Shown here: positions 1 through 8,204 of the stretch, one piece after another
How the letters are laid out: each line of letters starts with the position of its first letter
Position numbering within the stretch: the stretch's first letter is position 1
Assembly: GCA_040905445.1 (NCBI GenBank)
Contig: JBBDRN010000013.1
Span: forward strand, 1-64,000
Reading direction: 5' to 3'
Source of the DNA: SKPT01 sp040905445
GTDB lineage: Bacteria; Planctomycetota; Phycisphaerae; Phycisphaerales; Phycisphaeraceae
Length of the DNA stretch: 64,000 nt
Position numbers and translations under genes: made by a program
Notes under the pieces: generated by a model
Seen by the model: the letters and a program-made list of their open reading frames with translations, nothing else
Databases searched by the model: none
What the model was told of the DNA's origin: nothing

Positions 1-240
1 TTTCAGCGCCGATCTACCTCCCCGACGTGCGCCCCTTTTGCATGCCGATCACCAATCGCATAACATCAACATATACAGCTACTTGTGGCCGCGGCGAGGG
101 AAACGACCTCGTGCCGCGGATTTGAGAGTCTGAGACGCTCTCGGCCCGATTCGGGCCCCGCCTGTCCACCACCCCGTGCCGCGATGGAGCGCCTGCGGCG
201 ATGGTCAGGCTGCGCAAAACCTTTGACTGGAGCGGGATAT
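1..240. other. No gene recognised at the window start
   Basis: I see no convincing coding sequence or RNA here. Short reading frames on both strands lack recognisable domains. A perfect palindrome GGCCCGATTCGGGCC lies near position 150. The stretch follows the terminator of the tmRNA gene, so it is probably spacer leading into a gene outside the window. Confidence 0.5.
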
Positions 241-274
241 AGAAAAGGCCCACCGGCGTGCGCCGATGGGCCTT
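241..274 (-). terminator. Rho-independent terminator of tmRNA
   Basis: Read on the minus strand, a long GC-rich hairpin (GGCCCA.CGGCG pairing with CGCCG.TGGGCC) is followed by TTTTC. It lies 36 bases beyond the mature 3' end of the tmRNA, which is the expected place for its terminator. Confidence 0.75.
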
Positions 275-309
275 GTTCAACTCGAGACGGGTTTCGCAAC
301 CCGCTTCAA

Positions 310-684
310 TGGAGCCGGGGGGATTCGAACCCCCGTGCCGTGACAGTCAGCTTACGGCCTCTACACGCTTAGTCGCCGATTTGATCTCAACACCACGGCG
401 GCCGGCGACGGCCTACGCGTTGTCCAGCCCCAGTATGTTTAGCCCGCACACGCTGTGGCGCCATGCGCGGGCGAGCCTGCTAATTTGTCGCCTTCAAACA
501 GCCGCAGGCATGCTGATTGAAGACGTAGCTGCACTTTAGGCAGCCATGCGGACCGGCTCGAAGCCGATCCGACCAGCGACATCGTCGTTGGCAATTAAAA
601 TTTGCACGTTGATTAACGAGGCCCACGTGCAACCTCGGCGTGCCACCGCAAACCTTCCCTGTCCGGTCGATGCCAGTCGGCCCC
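310..684 (-). ncRNA. ssrA: Transfer-messenger RNA (tmRNA)
   Basis: This RNA rescues stalled ribosomes and tags the nascent chain for proteolysis, working with SmpB (encoded at 40471-40965). The 5' end reads GGGGCCGACTGGCATCGACC and the 3' end carries the T-arm GGGTTCGAATCCCCCC and closes as CGGCTCC plus discriminator A. The acceptor stem pairs fully, with the third pair being G-U, the alanyl-tRNA synthetase identity element. The CCA tail is not encoded. The resume codon GCC at 592-590 opens the tag ANDDVAGRIGFEPVRMAA, ending in TAA at 538-536. The tag ends MAA where LAA is more usual. The layout is the standard one-piece form of 375 nt, not a permuted one. Terminator lies at 241-274. Confidence 0.97.
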
Positions 685-718
685 ATTGTCAAAGAACAGC
701 CCCCCGCGAGGCAACATT

Positions 719-724
719 ATTATA
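719..724 (-). promoter_or_regulatory. Possible -10 element for tmRNA
   Basis: On the minus strand a perfect TATAAT lies 35 bases upstream of the mature tmRNA 5' end. That would leave a 5' leader of about 25-30 nt for RNase P to remove. I found no clear -35 element at the right spacing, so the call is weak. Confidence 0.35.
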
Positions 725-832
725 GCTCCGCCGCCGCCGCGCGGCCAGTGAATCGGTGGAATCCGCCCCATTCGCCGCCGCGGTCCGGGCTGCGCTGGCC
801 ATCGCCTGCACCGCCCGGACCGACCGCTTATC

Positions 833-1237
833 ATGCCCTTGATGCTGACCGCCGAGATCCGCACCCAGGCCCGCAGCGACATGATGGAGGTCACCGACCA
901 CCTCCGCCGCGCCGTCGCCGAGGCCGGCCTCACCGTCGGCCGGGCGGTCGCTTACGTCCCCCACACCACGGCCGGCATCACGATCAACGAGAACGCCGAC
1001 CCGGACGTCGTCCACGACATGCTCGCCCAGCTCGACGCCATGGTGCCGTGGACACAGCCGTTCTACCGCCACGGCGAAGGCAACTCGGCGGCCCACGTCA
1101 AGGCGTCGATGATGGGCTCGAGCGTGACGGTCCTCATCGATGGTGGCGAGCTCGTGCTCGGCACCTGGCAGGGCGTGTGGCTCTGCGAGTTCGACGGCCC
1201 ACGCACGCGGAGGCTGATCGTGGCCGTTAGCCGTTAG
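833..1237 (+). CDS. YjbQ / UPF0047 family protein
   Basis: The 134-residue protein has the UPF0047 signature throughout: HTTAGITINENADPDV near residues 44-60, HGEGNSAAHVK near 80-90, then LGTWQGVWLCEFDGPRTRR at the C-terminus. Members form trimers with a conserved metal-site-like cluster of His and Glu; E. coli YjbQ has been linked to thiamine phosphate synthase activity, but the physiological role is uncertain. The start could be the ATG at 833 or at 842; neither has a good ribosome binding site. The last codons (GTT AGC CGT TAG) already belong to a degenerate GTTAGCC repeat that fills the following spacer. Confidence 0.88.
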   Translation: MPLMLTAEIRTQARSDMMEVTDHLRRAVAEAGLTVGRAVAYVPHTTAGITINENADPDVVHDMLAQLDAMVPWTQPFYRHGEGNSAAHVKASMMGSSVTVLIDGGELVLGTWQGVWLCEFDGPRTRRLIVAVSR

Positions 1238-1300
1238 CCTCGACCCGTGCATCGATGGCCTGAGCCAACCGCTAACAGCCAAAGGCCAGCGGTTACGAGC
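1221..1300. repeat. Degenerate GTTAGCC-type inverted repeat
   Basis: The spacer begins with GTTAGCCGTTAGCC and continues to a second block whose reverse complement reads GGCTGTTAGCGGTTGGC. The left arm supplies the stop codon of the preceding gene. It belongs to the same class as the spacers at 15285, 16255, 30871, 40339 and 53566. Confidence 0.6.
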
Positions 1301-1334
1301 TTTCATCCTCTTCTCTCCCTATTTGAAGGTTGAC

Positions 1335-1826
1335 ATGACCGACAACACCTACCCGCAGGTCCAGCTTGAAACTTCCGCCGGCCCCATGACGCTCGAGCTC
1401 TGGAACGACGTGGCGCCGCAGCATGCCGAGAGTTTCCTCAAGCTCGTCGACAAGGGTTTTTACGACGGCCTGACGTTCCACCGGATCATCCCCGGCTTCG
1501 TCGTCCAAGGCGGGTGCCCGCGCGGCGACGGCACGGGCGGGCCTGGATGGAACGTCCCCGCCGAGTTCAACGACCGCGAGCACCACAAGGGCGTGCTGTC
1601 GATGGCCCGCTCCGCCGACCCCGACTCGGCCGGCTCGCAGTTCTTCATCTGCCTGACGCGCGAGCATTGCCAGCACCTCGACGGGCAGTACACGGCGTTC
1701 GGCCGGGTGATCGAGGGCCTCGACGCGGTCGACCACCTCGCCGACACCCCCCTGGCGGACGCCCGCGCCGGCCAGCCCGCCGAGCCGCCGGTGATCCAGT
1801 CGGCGAAGCGCGTGCAGGTACAGTAG
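1335..1826 (+). CDS. Peptidyl-prolyl cis-trans isomerase, cyclophilin type
   Basis: This 163-residue cytoplasmic cyclophilin would accelerate proline isomerisation in folding proteins. Visible family motifs, in order, are MTLELWNDVAPQHAESFLKL, FHRIIPGFVVQGGCP with the catalytic Arg, GVLSMARSADPDSAGSQFF, and QYTAFGRVIEGLDAVD. There is no signal peptide. The ATG at 1335 is chosen because GAAGG lies five bases upstream; a TTG four codons earlier would overlap that site. The gene stands alone between yjbQ and a minus-strand terminator. Confidence 0.94.
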   Translation: MTDNTYPQVQLETSAGPMTLELWNDVAPQHAESFLKLVDKGFYDGLTFHRIIPGFVVQGGCPRGDGTGGPGWNVPAEFNDREHHKGVLSMARSADPDSAGSQFFICLTREHCQHLDGQYTAFGRVIEGLDAVDHLADTPLADARAGQPAEPPVIQSAKRVQVQ

Positions 1827-1881
1827 ACGCCCGGCGCGCGGCGCCGCCCGGTCGTTGGAGTTCCCGATGCCGAACACCCCA

Positions 1882-1917
1882 ATCAAAAACCCCGCTGTCG
1901 CCGAAGCGACAACGGGG
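1882..1917 (-). terminator. Strong terminator with UUCG loop (minus strand)
   Basis: On the minus strand the hairpin is CCCCGTTGTCGC, loop TTCG, GCGACAGCGGGG, followed by TTTTTGATT. One position is a U-G wobble in RNA; the rest is perfect. It ends either the gatA message, which stops about 270 bases earlier, or the candidate small RNA just upstream. Confidence 0.85.
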
Positions 1918-2030
1918 CGGAGGGGAGAAAGCACGTTGATTGGTTCTTGCGTCTCTGGTGAAGGGTTCGTCCAACCGGTCCCGGAGCCTTCAATTTTTAT
2001 TGCATCGCCACACCCCGATCAACTGCAAAA
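1882..2030 (-). ncRNA. Candidate structured small RNA
   Basis: The 364-base gap between the cyclophilin gene and gatA has no reading frame of note, yet the minus strand ends in a textbook terminator. Upstream of it, GTTGATcGG (2023-2015) can pair with CCaATCAAC (1943-1935), and inside that TGAAGG.TCC (1992 downwards) can pair with GGA.CCTTCA (to 1959). The shape, a closing stem, a large internal bulge and an apical stem, recalls 6S RNA, but I cannot assign a family. It could instead be the 3' UTR of gatA. Confidence 0.3.
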
Positions 2031-2190
2031 CTTCGCCAGATTAACAGGGTCCCTTGCGGCCCCCGGGTCGTGACGCGTTTCAGGTGCTTGTTATGGCGGG
2101 AGTTGCGCCGTTTGGCGGGTCGGCGGGTGGTGGCGCCGGGGGCGGGCGAAAAATTTTTATCCACATTGCCCGCTTCACCCTATGCGCCCA

Positions 2191-3651
2191 TCACCCCAAA
2201 GGCGGGCGCCGGCGGTGGTGGTCCGTCGCCGCCTCGTGCAGCCGGGCGATCCGCAGCAGCCGGGCTTCGGAGAACGGGCCGCCCAGGAGCTGGACGCCGA
2301 CCGGTCGGCCGCCGCCGAAGCCCGCGGGGAGACTCACCGCCGGGATGCCCGCCAGGTTGGCGCCGACGGTGTAGATGTCGTTGAGGTACATCGCCAGCGG
2401 GTCGTCGATCTTGCCGCCGATGTCAAAGGCCGGCCCCTGCGTCGTCGGGGCGAGGATCGCGTCGCACTGCTCGAACGCCGCGTCGAAGTCCTGCTTGATC
2501 AGCCGGCGCACCTTCAGCGCCCGCACATAGTAGGCATCGTAGTAGCCGCTGGACAGCGCATAGGTGCCGAGCATGATCCGCCGCTTGACCTCGTCGCCGA
2601 AGCCTTCGCTGCGCGACTTCGCGTACAGGTCGAAGAGGTCGTCGGGGTTGGCTGCACGGTGGCCGTAGTGCACGCCGTCGTACCGCGCCAGGTTCGAACT
2701 CGCCTCCGCCGTCGCCACGATGTAGTACGTTGGAATGCCATACTCCGTGTGCGGCAGGTCCACTTCCACCACCTTGGCGCCGGCATCGCGGTAGATCTGG
2801 ATCGCGCGCTGCGTCGCCTCGTTCACGGCCGCGTCGTTCGCGTCCGACAGGTACTGCTTCGCCACGCCGATGCGCAAAGGCCCATCCATCGGCGCATCGA
2901 CGTCTTCAACATCCGCCTCCAGCGTCACCTCCGCGCTCGTCGAGTCGAGCGGGTCATGCCCCGCCATCACCTTGAGCATCAACGCCGCGTCGGCGACGGT
3001 GTGCGTGATCGGCCCGAGCTGGTCCAGGCTCGACGCGAATGCCACCAGCCCCCACCGCGACACCCGGCCGTACGTGGGCTTGAGCCCCACCACGCCGCAC
3101 AGCGCCGCCGGCTGCCGGATCGACCCGCCCGTGTCGCTGCCGACCGAACCGGCGCACAGGTCGGCCGCCATCGCCGCCGCCGCCCCGCCCGACGAGCCGC
3201 CCGGCACCGCCTCGTCGTCCCAGGGGTTGCGCACCTGGCCAGACGCACAGTGCTCGCACGACGAGCCCATGGCGAACTCGTCCATGTTCGTCTTGCCCAG
3301 CACGACGGCCCCCGCCTCTTCGAGCTTGCGCGCCACCGTGCTCATGTACACCGCCTTGAAGTCCGCGAGCATGCGCGACGAGCAGGTCGTGTGGCCATAG
3401 TCCGTTGCCAGCAGATCCTTGAGCGCGATCGGCACACCCGCGAGCACCCCCGTGCGTGAGCCGGTATCCACCGCCCGCGCCTGCTCCAGCGCCCGCTCCG
3501 GGTAGGTCTCGTGATAGGTGTTGAGCTGCGGGTCCAGCCGCTCGATGCGCTCGAGGTACGCCTGCGTCACCGCCTCAGCCGTGACATCGCCGCGCGCAAT
3601 CGCGTCGCGCAGCTCAACAAGCGTGGCCTCAGTAAGGTTCACTGCTGTCAT
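2191..3651 (-). CDS. gatA: Glutamyl-tRNA(Gln)/aspartyl-tRNA(Asn) amidotransferase subunit A
   Basis: GatA is the amidase subunit of GatCAB, which converts misacylated Glu-tRNA(Gln) or Asp-tRNA(Asn) to the correct amide form using glutamine as ammonia donor. The 486-residue protein shows the amidase-signature triad: Lys78 in IALKDL, Ser153/154 in GGSSGG and Ser177 in SDTGGSIRQP. Length is normal for the family. I start at the ATG at 3651 (MTAVNL); an ATG two codons upstream is equally possible. gatC lies directly upstream on the same strand, separated by a 108-base repeat-containing spacer. gatB is not in the window. Confidence 0.95.
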   Translation of the reverse strand: MTAVNLTEATLVELRDAIARGDVTAEAVTQAYLERIERLDPQLNTYHETYPERALEQARAVDTGSRTGVLAGVPIALKDLLATDYGHTTCSSRMLADFKAVYMSTVARKLEEAGAVVLGKTNMDEFAMGSSCEHCASGQVRNPWDDEAVPGGSSGGAAAAMAADLCAGSVGSDTGGSIRQPAALCGVVGLKPTYGRVSRWGLVAFASSLDQLGPITHTVADAALMLKVMAGHDPLDSTSAEVTLEADVEDVDAPMDGPLRIGVAKQYLSDANDAAVNEATQRAIQIYRDAGAKVVEVDLPHTEYGIPTYYIVATAEASSNLARYDGVHYGHRAANPDDLFDLYAKSRSEGFGDEVKRRIMLGTYALSSGYYDAYYVRALKVRRLIKQDFDAAFEQCDAILAPTTQGPAFDIGGKIDDPLAMYLNDIYTVGANLAGIPAVSLPAGFGGGRPVGVQLLGGPFSEARLLRIARLHEAATDHHRRRPPLG

Positions 3652-3683
3652 AACCATCAACAAAGAAGCGCCGCCTCCGGCTC

Positions 3684-3758
3684 CCAAATTCTGAATTCTG
3701 AATTTTGAATTCTCAATTCAGATTTGTGCATTGCCCATTGTGCCTTGTGCATTTGCCA
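3684..3758. repeat. AT-rich degenerate repeat in the gatC-gatA spacer
   Basis: Short units of the form GAATTCT are repeated and partly inverted (AAATTCTGAATT against AATTCAGATTT), followed by TTGTGCATTGCCCATTGTGC and TTGTGCATTTG. The second block is closely related to the repeat at 15285-15356, 11.6 kb away. The base composition is far below the surrounding GC content. Confidence 0.65.
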
Positions 3759-3759
3759 A

Positions 3760-4083
3760 CTACGCCCCCGAGTCCTCGCCCATCACCTTCGGCACCTTGA
3801 AGTAGGGCGGCGACTGCTCCGGCGCGTTGGCCAAGGCCGCCTCCACCGGCAGCCCGGGACGCTCCACGTCCTCGCGCAGGACGTTGGTCAGGTCCAGCGC
3901 GTGGGCCATCGGCTCGACGCCGTCGAGATCGAGCTGCCGCAGCTTGCCGACGTATGCAAGCACATCGACGAGCTGGGCGGTAAACTGGCGGATCTGCTCA
4001 TCCGTCAGGCGCAGGCGGGCGAGCTTGGCGACGTGGCGCACGTCGTTCTCGGTGATTTCGGGCGGCTGGCCGGTGACGGTCAT
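3760..4083 (-). CDS. gatC: Asp/Glu-tRNA amidotransferase subunit C
   Basis: GatC is the small scaffold that wraps GatA and GatB in the GatCAB complex. The 107-residue protein has the usual opening ITENDVRHVAKLARLRLTDEQ and the central LDLDGVEPMAHALDLTNVLREDV, followed by a tail ending near SPPYFKVPKVMGE, all typical. It is transcribed just ahead of gatA. The start is the ATG at 4083, which leaves a 247-base divergent intergenic region with the DsbD-like gene. Confidence 0.95.
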   Translation of the reverse strand: MTVTGQPPEITENDVRHVAKLARLRLTDEQIRQFTAQLVDVLAYVGKLRQLDLDGVEPMAHALDLTNVLREDVERPGLPVEAALANAPEQSPPYFKVPKVMGEDSGA

Positions 4084-4255
4084 GGCGGGACAGGATAGCG
4101 AAGTCAACACCTGCCCGCCACGACTCGACGGGCCGATGTGGGCCGGTTCCGCCCGGCCGGGAACCACATGGCCTCCCGGGGCGTAGGAGGGGAAGATGAT
4201 CCTGCTTCGGCCTGTTCCATGCCGGAGCCGGGCCGATACTATAAAAGGGCGGTGG

Positions 4256-4318
4256 CGACACCCACCCCTCGCCACCCCCGCCAACCCGGCCACCCCCGCC
4301 ACCACCCGCCGTCGCGTT
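4256..4318. repeat. GC-rich CGCCACCCC tandem units upstream of the dsbD-like gene
   Basis: About seven imperfect copies of a 9-base unit (CGCCACCCC and variants) lie immediately before the start of the dsbD-like gene. The same unit, in either orientation, recurs inside and between genes across the window. Confidence 0.6.
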
Positions 4319-4330
4319 CTCAGGGGTTCC

Positions 4331-6502
4331 ATGCCACACCGTCGTCTGCCCGTCATGATCGCCGCCGCGCTGCTCGCCCTGCTGGGCGTGGCCGGGCTGC
4401 TGCGCGCGGACGACACCGTCGTCCGCGATGCCCAGACGGAGGTCGAGCTCCTCGCCGAGCAGCCGGCCGTCGTGGCGGGGCAGACCCTCACGCTCGGCGT
4501 GCGGCTGCGGCCCGACGCCGGCTGGCACATCTACTGGCGCAACCCCGGCGGTTCCGGGACCGCGCCGCGACTGACCTGGGACCTGCCCGAAGGCTTTGAG
4601 GCCGGCGACATCCAGTGGCCCTACCCCAAACGGCACCCGGCGTTCGGCGTCACGAACTACGGCTACGAACGGGAGGTCCTGCTCCTCGTCGATGTCGCCG
4701 TGCCGGAGGAGGTCCCCGCCGGGCCGATTCGGTTGGCGGTGCGCGCCGACTGGCTGGCGTGCGAGAAGGTCTGCATCCTCGGCTCGGCGGACCTGGCCGT
4801 CGAACTGCCGGTGATCGCGATGGATGAGGCGCCCGTGGCGGGGGAGGAGGCGGGGGGTGTGGCGGGGGAGGTCGATCCAGCCGTCGCCGCGCGCTTCGCC
4901 CGCGCCCGAAGTGAGCTGCCGGCCGACGCGGGCGGCGCGGTCACCGCCTCGCGTGCGGGCAACCGTCCGATCGTGCGCTTCACCGCCCCGGGCGCGGAGC
5001 CGGTCGACGACGCCTACTTCTTCATCGCCGACAGCGGCATCGTGGCCTACGGCGACGCCCAGCCGCTCCGGGCGGCCGAATCGGCCTCGTCGGCCTACAC
5101 GCTGGAGCTCCCGCTGGCGCGCCGGAACCTGCCCGTCGGCGAGCTGCCCGACCGGCTGCGCGGCGTGCTGAGCTACGAGCAAGACGGGCAGTGGCATCAC
5201 CGGGCCGTCGACACGCCCCTCGTCGCCACCACCGCGACTTCCGCCGACGGCGGCCTCCTCTGGCACCTCGGCCTGGCGTTGCTCGGCGGCATGATCCTCA
5301 ACCTCATGCCCTGCGTCTTCCCCGTCCTCTCGCTCAAGGTCCTCGGCTTCGTCCAGCACAGCCACGGCAACCCCTGGACCGCCCGCGCCCACGGCCTCAC
5401 GTACGCCCTCGGCGTCCTCGTCTCCTTCTGGGTTCTCGCCATCCTGCTCATTGGTCTCCGTGCCGCCGGCACCGAAGCCGGCTGGGGCTTCCACCTCCAG
5501 TCGCCCATCTTCATCGCACTCATGGCCATGCTCATCGTCGCCATCGGCCTGAACCTCGCCGGCGTCTTCGACATCGGCATCGGCCTCATGAACGCCGCCG
5601 GCCGCGCCGCCACGCAGGGCCCCGCCAGCTCCACCGGCTACGCCGGCTCGCTCGGCACGGGCATCCTCGCCACCATCCTCGCCACGCCCTGCACCGCACC
5701 CTTCATGGGCATCGCCCTCGGCTACGCCCTCATCCAGCCGCCCACCACCATCGTCCTCGTCCTCTCCTCGCTCGGCGTCGGCATGGCCGCCCCCTACGTC
5801 CTGCTCGCCTGGTTCCCCGCGCTGACCCGCCGGCTGCCGCGCCCGGGCGCGTGGATGGAGAGCTTCAAACAGTTCCTGGCGTTCCCCATGTTCGCCGTCG
5901 CCGCCTGGCTCGTCTGGGTGTTCGGCAACCAGGTCGCCAGCTCCGAGACCACGCTCGTCCTCCTGCTGGCCCTGCTCGTCGTCGGCTTCGCGGCGTGGGT
6001 CTACGGCCGCTGGGGCATGGCCGGCGGCGGACGCGCCCTGGGCCGCACCGTCGCGGTTGCCCTGCTCGCGATGGCGGTGGCGTCGCCGCTCATGGCGCTC
6101 AAGCAGGAGGCCGCCGTCGACGCGATGACCTGGGAGCCGTTCAGCGACGAGCGGGTGGAGGAGCTGCGCCGCGACGAGGGCCGCATGGTCTTCGTCGACT
6201 TCACGGCCGACTGGTGCCTGAGCTGCAAGTGGTTCGAGCGGACGGTGCTCGCCAGCGCCAGCGTGCGTGAGGCCTTCACCGAGCATGACGTGGCGTTGGT
6301 CAAGGCCGACTGGACCAACGAGGACGAGCACATCACGCGGGCGCTGGCGCGATTCGAGCGTCGCAGCGTGCCGTTTTACGTGCTCTATCCCGCCGACCCT
6401 GCCGCGGAGCCGATCGAGCTGGGCGAATTCATCACGCGTGGCTCGGTGCGCGAGGCGGTTGTCGCGGCCGACGGCGGCCCGCGCCTCGCCGACGAGCGGT
6501 AA
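4331..6502 (+). CDS. DsbD/ScsB-like thiol:disulfide interchange protein
   Basis: The protein would carry reducing equivalents from cytoplasmic thioredoxin across the inner membrane to periplasmic thiol proteins. Of 723 residues, the first 25 form a signal peptide (LPVMIAAALLALLGVAGLL). A periplasmic beta domain follows, with the paired cysteines LACEKVC. Then come about eight membrane segments holding the redox cysteines in NLMPCVFPVLSLK and ATPCTAPFMG. The C-terminal thioredoxin domain has TADWCLSCKW (CxxC). I start at the ATG at 4331, directly before the signal peptide. A redoxin lipoprotein gene follows 104 bases downstream and may be a client. Confidence 0.92.
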   Translation: MPHRRLPVMIAAALLALLGVAGLLRADDTVVRDAQTEVELLAEQPAVVAGQTLTLGVRLRPDAGWHIYWRNPGGSGTAPRLTWDLPEGFEAGDIQWPYPKRHPAFGVTNYGYEREVLLLVDVAVPEEVPAGPIRLAVRADWLACEKVCILGSADLAVELPVIAMDEAPVAGEEAGGVAGEVDPAVAARFARARSELPADAGGAVTASRAGNRPIVRFTAPGAEPVDDAYFFIADSGIVAYGDAQPLRAAESASSAYTLELPLARRNLPVGELPDRLRGVLSYEQDGQWHHRAVDTPLVATTATSADGGLLWHLGLALLGGMILNLMPCVFPVLSLKVLGFVQHSHGNPWTARAHGLTYALGVLVSFWVLAILLIGLRAAGTEAGWGFHLQSPIFIALMAMLIVAIGLNLAGVFDIGIGLMNAAGRAATQGPASSTGYAGSLGTGILATILATPCTAPFMGIALGYALIQPPTTIVLVLSSLGVGMAAPYVLLAWFPALTRRLPRPGAWMESFKQFLAFPMFAVAAWLVWVFGNQVASSETTLVLLLALLVVGFAAWVYGRWGMAGGGRALGRTVAVALLAMAVASPLMALKQEAAVDAMTWEPFSDERVEELRRDEGRMVFVDFTADWCLSCKWFERTVLASASVREAFTEHDVALVKADWTNEDEHITRALARFERRSVPFYVLYPADPAAEPIELGEFITRGSVREAVVAADGGPRLADER

Positions 6503-6606
6503 GCGAGCCCCGCCCCGTGGGCCCGGTTGGCGGGTGGTATGATCAAGACAGTGGACGCACGGTGCGCCACGTTCCGCATTCGGCAACCCCGAACAGGATG
6601 ACAACG

Positions 6607-7314
6607 ATGACGACGATCATGCGTGTGACGTGCTGGCCCTCAATTCTGGCGATGCTGGCGCTGGCGCTTGCCCTGCCGGCATGCGACGACACGGGCGCGA
6701 CGGAGATGGAAGGTGTGGCCGGGGGATCGGGGGCCGCGGCGCAGAGCGAGGAGCGCATGCCGGCAGAACGCGCCGAGCCGGGCGAGTTGGCGCCGGCGTT
6801 CACGCTCACGGGCAGCGACGGCGAGACGTACAGCCTGTCGGACTTCCGTGGTCAGTGGGTCATCCTCGAGTGGATCAACCACGACTGCCCCTACGTCCGC
6901 AAGTTCTACAATGCCGGCGCGATGCAGGCGCTGCAGCGCCAGTACACCGAGCAGGACGTCGTCTGGCTGTCGATCTGCTCGTCGGCCGCGGGCAAGCAGG
7001 GCCACGAGTCGCCCGAGCGATGGAACGAGCTGACGGCCGAGAAGGACGCCGCGCCGACCGCCGTGCTGATCGACGATGACGGCACCGTGGGCCGCGCCTA
7101 CCAGGCCACCAACACGCCGCACATGTACGTGATCGACCCTGCCGGCGAGCTCGTCTACATGGGCGCGATCGACAGCGACTCGAGCGCCAGCGCCGCCGCG
7201 ATCGAAACGGCCGACAACTACGTGACGATGGTGATGGACGCGGTGCTCGCCGGCGAGGCAGCCCCGATCCAGTACACAGACGCGTATGGCTGCACCGTCC
7301 ACTACCCGGATTGA
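6607..7314 (+). CDS. Redoxin-domain lipoprotein
   Basis: The 235-residue protein starts with a hydrophobic stretch ending LALPACDD, a plausible lipobox with the lipidated Cys. The rest is a thioredoxin-fold AhpC/TSA-type domain: GELAPAFTLTGSDGETYSLSD, then NHDCPYVRKFYNAGAMQALQ with a single catalytic Cys, and later NTPHMYVIDPAGELVYMG. There is no CxxC. A second Cys near the C-terminus (YGCTVHYPD) could form a disulfide with the first. It probably works outside the cytoplasm as a thiol peroxidase or reductase (inference). The ATG at 6607 has AGGA eight bases upstream; ATGs at 6598 and 6619 are alternatives. Confidence 0.85.
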   Translation: MTTIMRVTCWPSILAMLALALALPACDDTGATEMEGVAGGSGAAAQSEERMPAERAEPGELAPAFTLTGSDGETYSLSDFRGQWVILEWINHDCPYVRKFYNAGAMQALQRQYTEQDVVWLSICSSAAGKQGHESPERWNELTAEKDAAPTAVLIDDDGTVGRAYQATNTPHMYVIDPAGELVYMGAIDSDSSASAAAIETADNYVTMVMDAVLAGEAAPIQYTDAYGCTVHYPD

Positions 7315-7381
7315 GCGGCAGCCGTCGGTGGTGTCCACGTTGACGGGTCTGACGTACGCGCACCCGCGCGGGAGGTCGGCG

Positions 7382-8113
7382 ATGCCCCTTCCTGCCATCC
7401 ATGGCGTCATCGATCGGCGGATGCTCGTCAACTACCGCGTGGACCCGGACGCCATTGCGCGCGTGTTGCCCCCGCCGTTTGAGCCGCAACTCGTCGATGG
7501 ATGCGCAATCGCGGGGATATGCCTGATCCGGCTGAAGCACATTCGGCCGCGGCTCTGGCCGGCGCGGTGCGGGATCGGCTCCGAGAACGCCGCCCATCGC
7601 ATCGCCGTGACATGGCGGGAGCAGGGCGAGCAGCGACAGGGCGTCTACATCCCGCGCCGCGACACCGACCACTGGCTCAACACCCTCGCCGGTGGTCGGC
7701 TCTTCCCCGGCCAGCACCACCGCGCGCGATTCGACGTTCGCGAAACCGACGAGAAACTCGACCTGGCGATGCGCAGTCGTGATGGCCTCGTGCACCTCGC
7801 CGTATCCGCGCGGCCGGCGACGCGTTGGCGCGATGTCAGCGTGTTCGGTTCGCTCGATGCGGCGTCAAGGTTCTTCGAGGGCGGGTCTTGTGGCTACTCG
7901 CCGACCCGGCGGCCGGGGTGCTATGAGGGCATCGAGCTCGACTGCGCCGGCTGGGCCGTCTCCGCCCTTGAAGTCGAGCAGGTGCGATCGAGCTTCTTCG
8001 AGGATGAGGGCGTGTTCCCGCCCGGTTCGGCGAGCTTCGACTGCGCAATGCTCATGCGGAACATTGCGCACCAGTGGCGGGCCTTGGCGCCGCTCGAGCG
8101 GGCCGTGGCGTGA
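7382..8113 (+). CDS. DUF2071 (YqjF-like) family protein
   Basis: The 243-residue protein fits the DUF2071 family, whose members have an acetoacetate-decarboxylase-like fold and unknown function. The opening IHGVIDRRMLVNYRVDPDAIARVLPPPFEPQLVDGCAIAG matches the family in pattern. The start at 7382 has GGAGG well placed upstream. The only context is the redoxin gene before it and a convergent HIT gene after it. Confidence 0.8.
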   Translation: MPLPAIHGVIDRRMLVNYRVDPDAIARVLPPPFEPQLVDGCAIAGICLIRLKHIRPRLWPARCGIGSENAAHRIAVTWREQGEQRQGVYIPRRDTDHWLNTLAGGRLFPGQHHRARFDVRETDEKLDLAMRSRDGLVHLAVSARPATRWRDVSVFGSLDAASRFFEGGSCGYSPTRRPGCYEGIELDCAGWAVSALEVEQVRSSFFEDEGVFPPGSASFDCAMLMRNIAHQWRALAPLERAVA

Positions 8114-8204
8114 GACGCGTCCCCTTTCGGCACCGTCTCAGCCACGTTCCCCGGAGGATGGCGTTTACGCGGCGGCAGTCGGCGGCGTGATCCGCGGAGC
8201 GACC

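Noticed and set aside
85..539. Overlapping reading frames across the tmRNA region
   Set aside because: They read through a clear tmRNA and have no recognisable domains.
689..694. TTGACA on the minus strand just upstream of tmRNA
   Set aside because: A partner -10 element would fall inside the mature tmRNA, so it cannot drive that gene.
1867..1920. Hairpin at 1890-1917 as terminator for the cyclophilin gene
   Set aside because: On the plus strand it is followed by a purine run, not T residues; it works only on the minus strand.
2157..2165. Perfect DnaA box TTATCCACA just downstream of gatA
   Set aside because: It is a single copy with no other box nearby and far from dnaA; one 9-mer is expected by chance at this scale.
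4090..4120. TTGACT upstream of gatC considered as a promoter
   Set aside because: The only -10-like sequence is four bases away, and the proper spacing would put the -10 element at the start codon.
3998..6604. Very long minus-strand open frame opposite the DsbD-like gene
   Set aside because: It is a shadow of high-GC codon use: composition is Gly/Glu/Asp/Arg-rich, with no domains, and it covers gatC and the dsbD-like gene.
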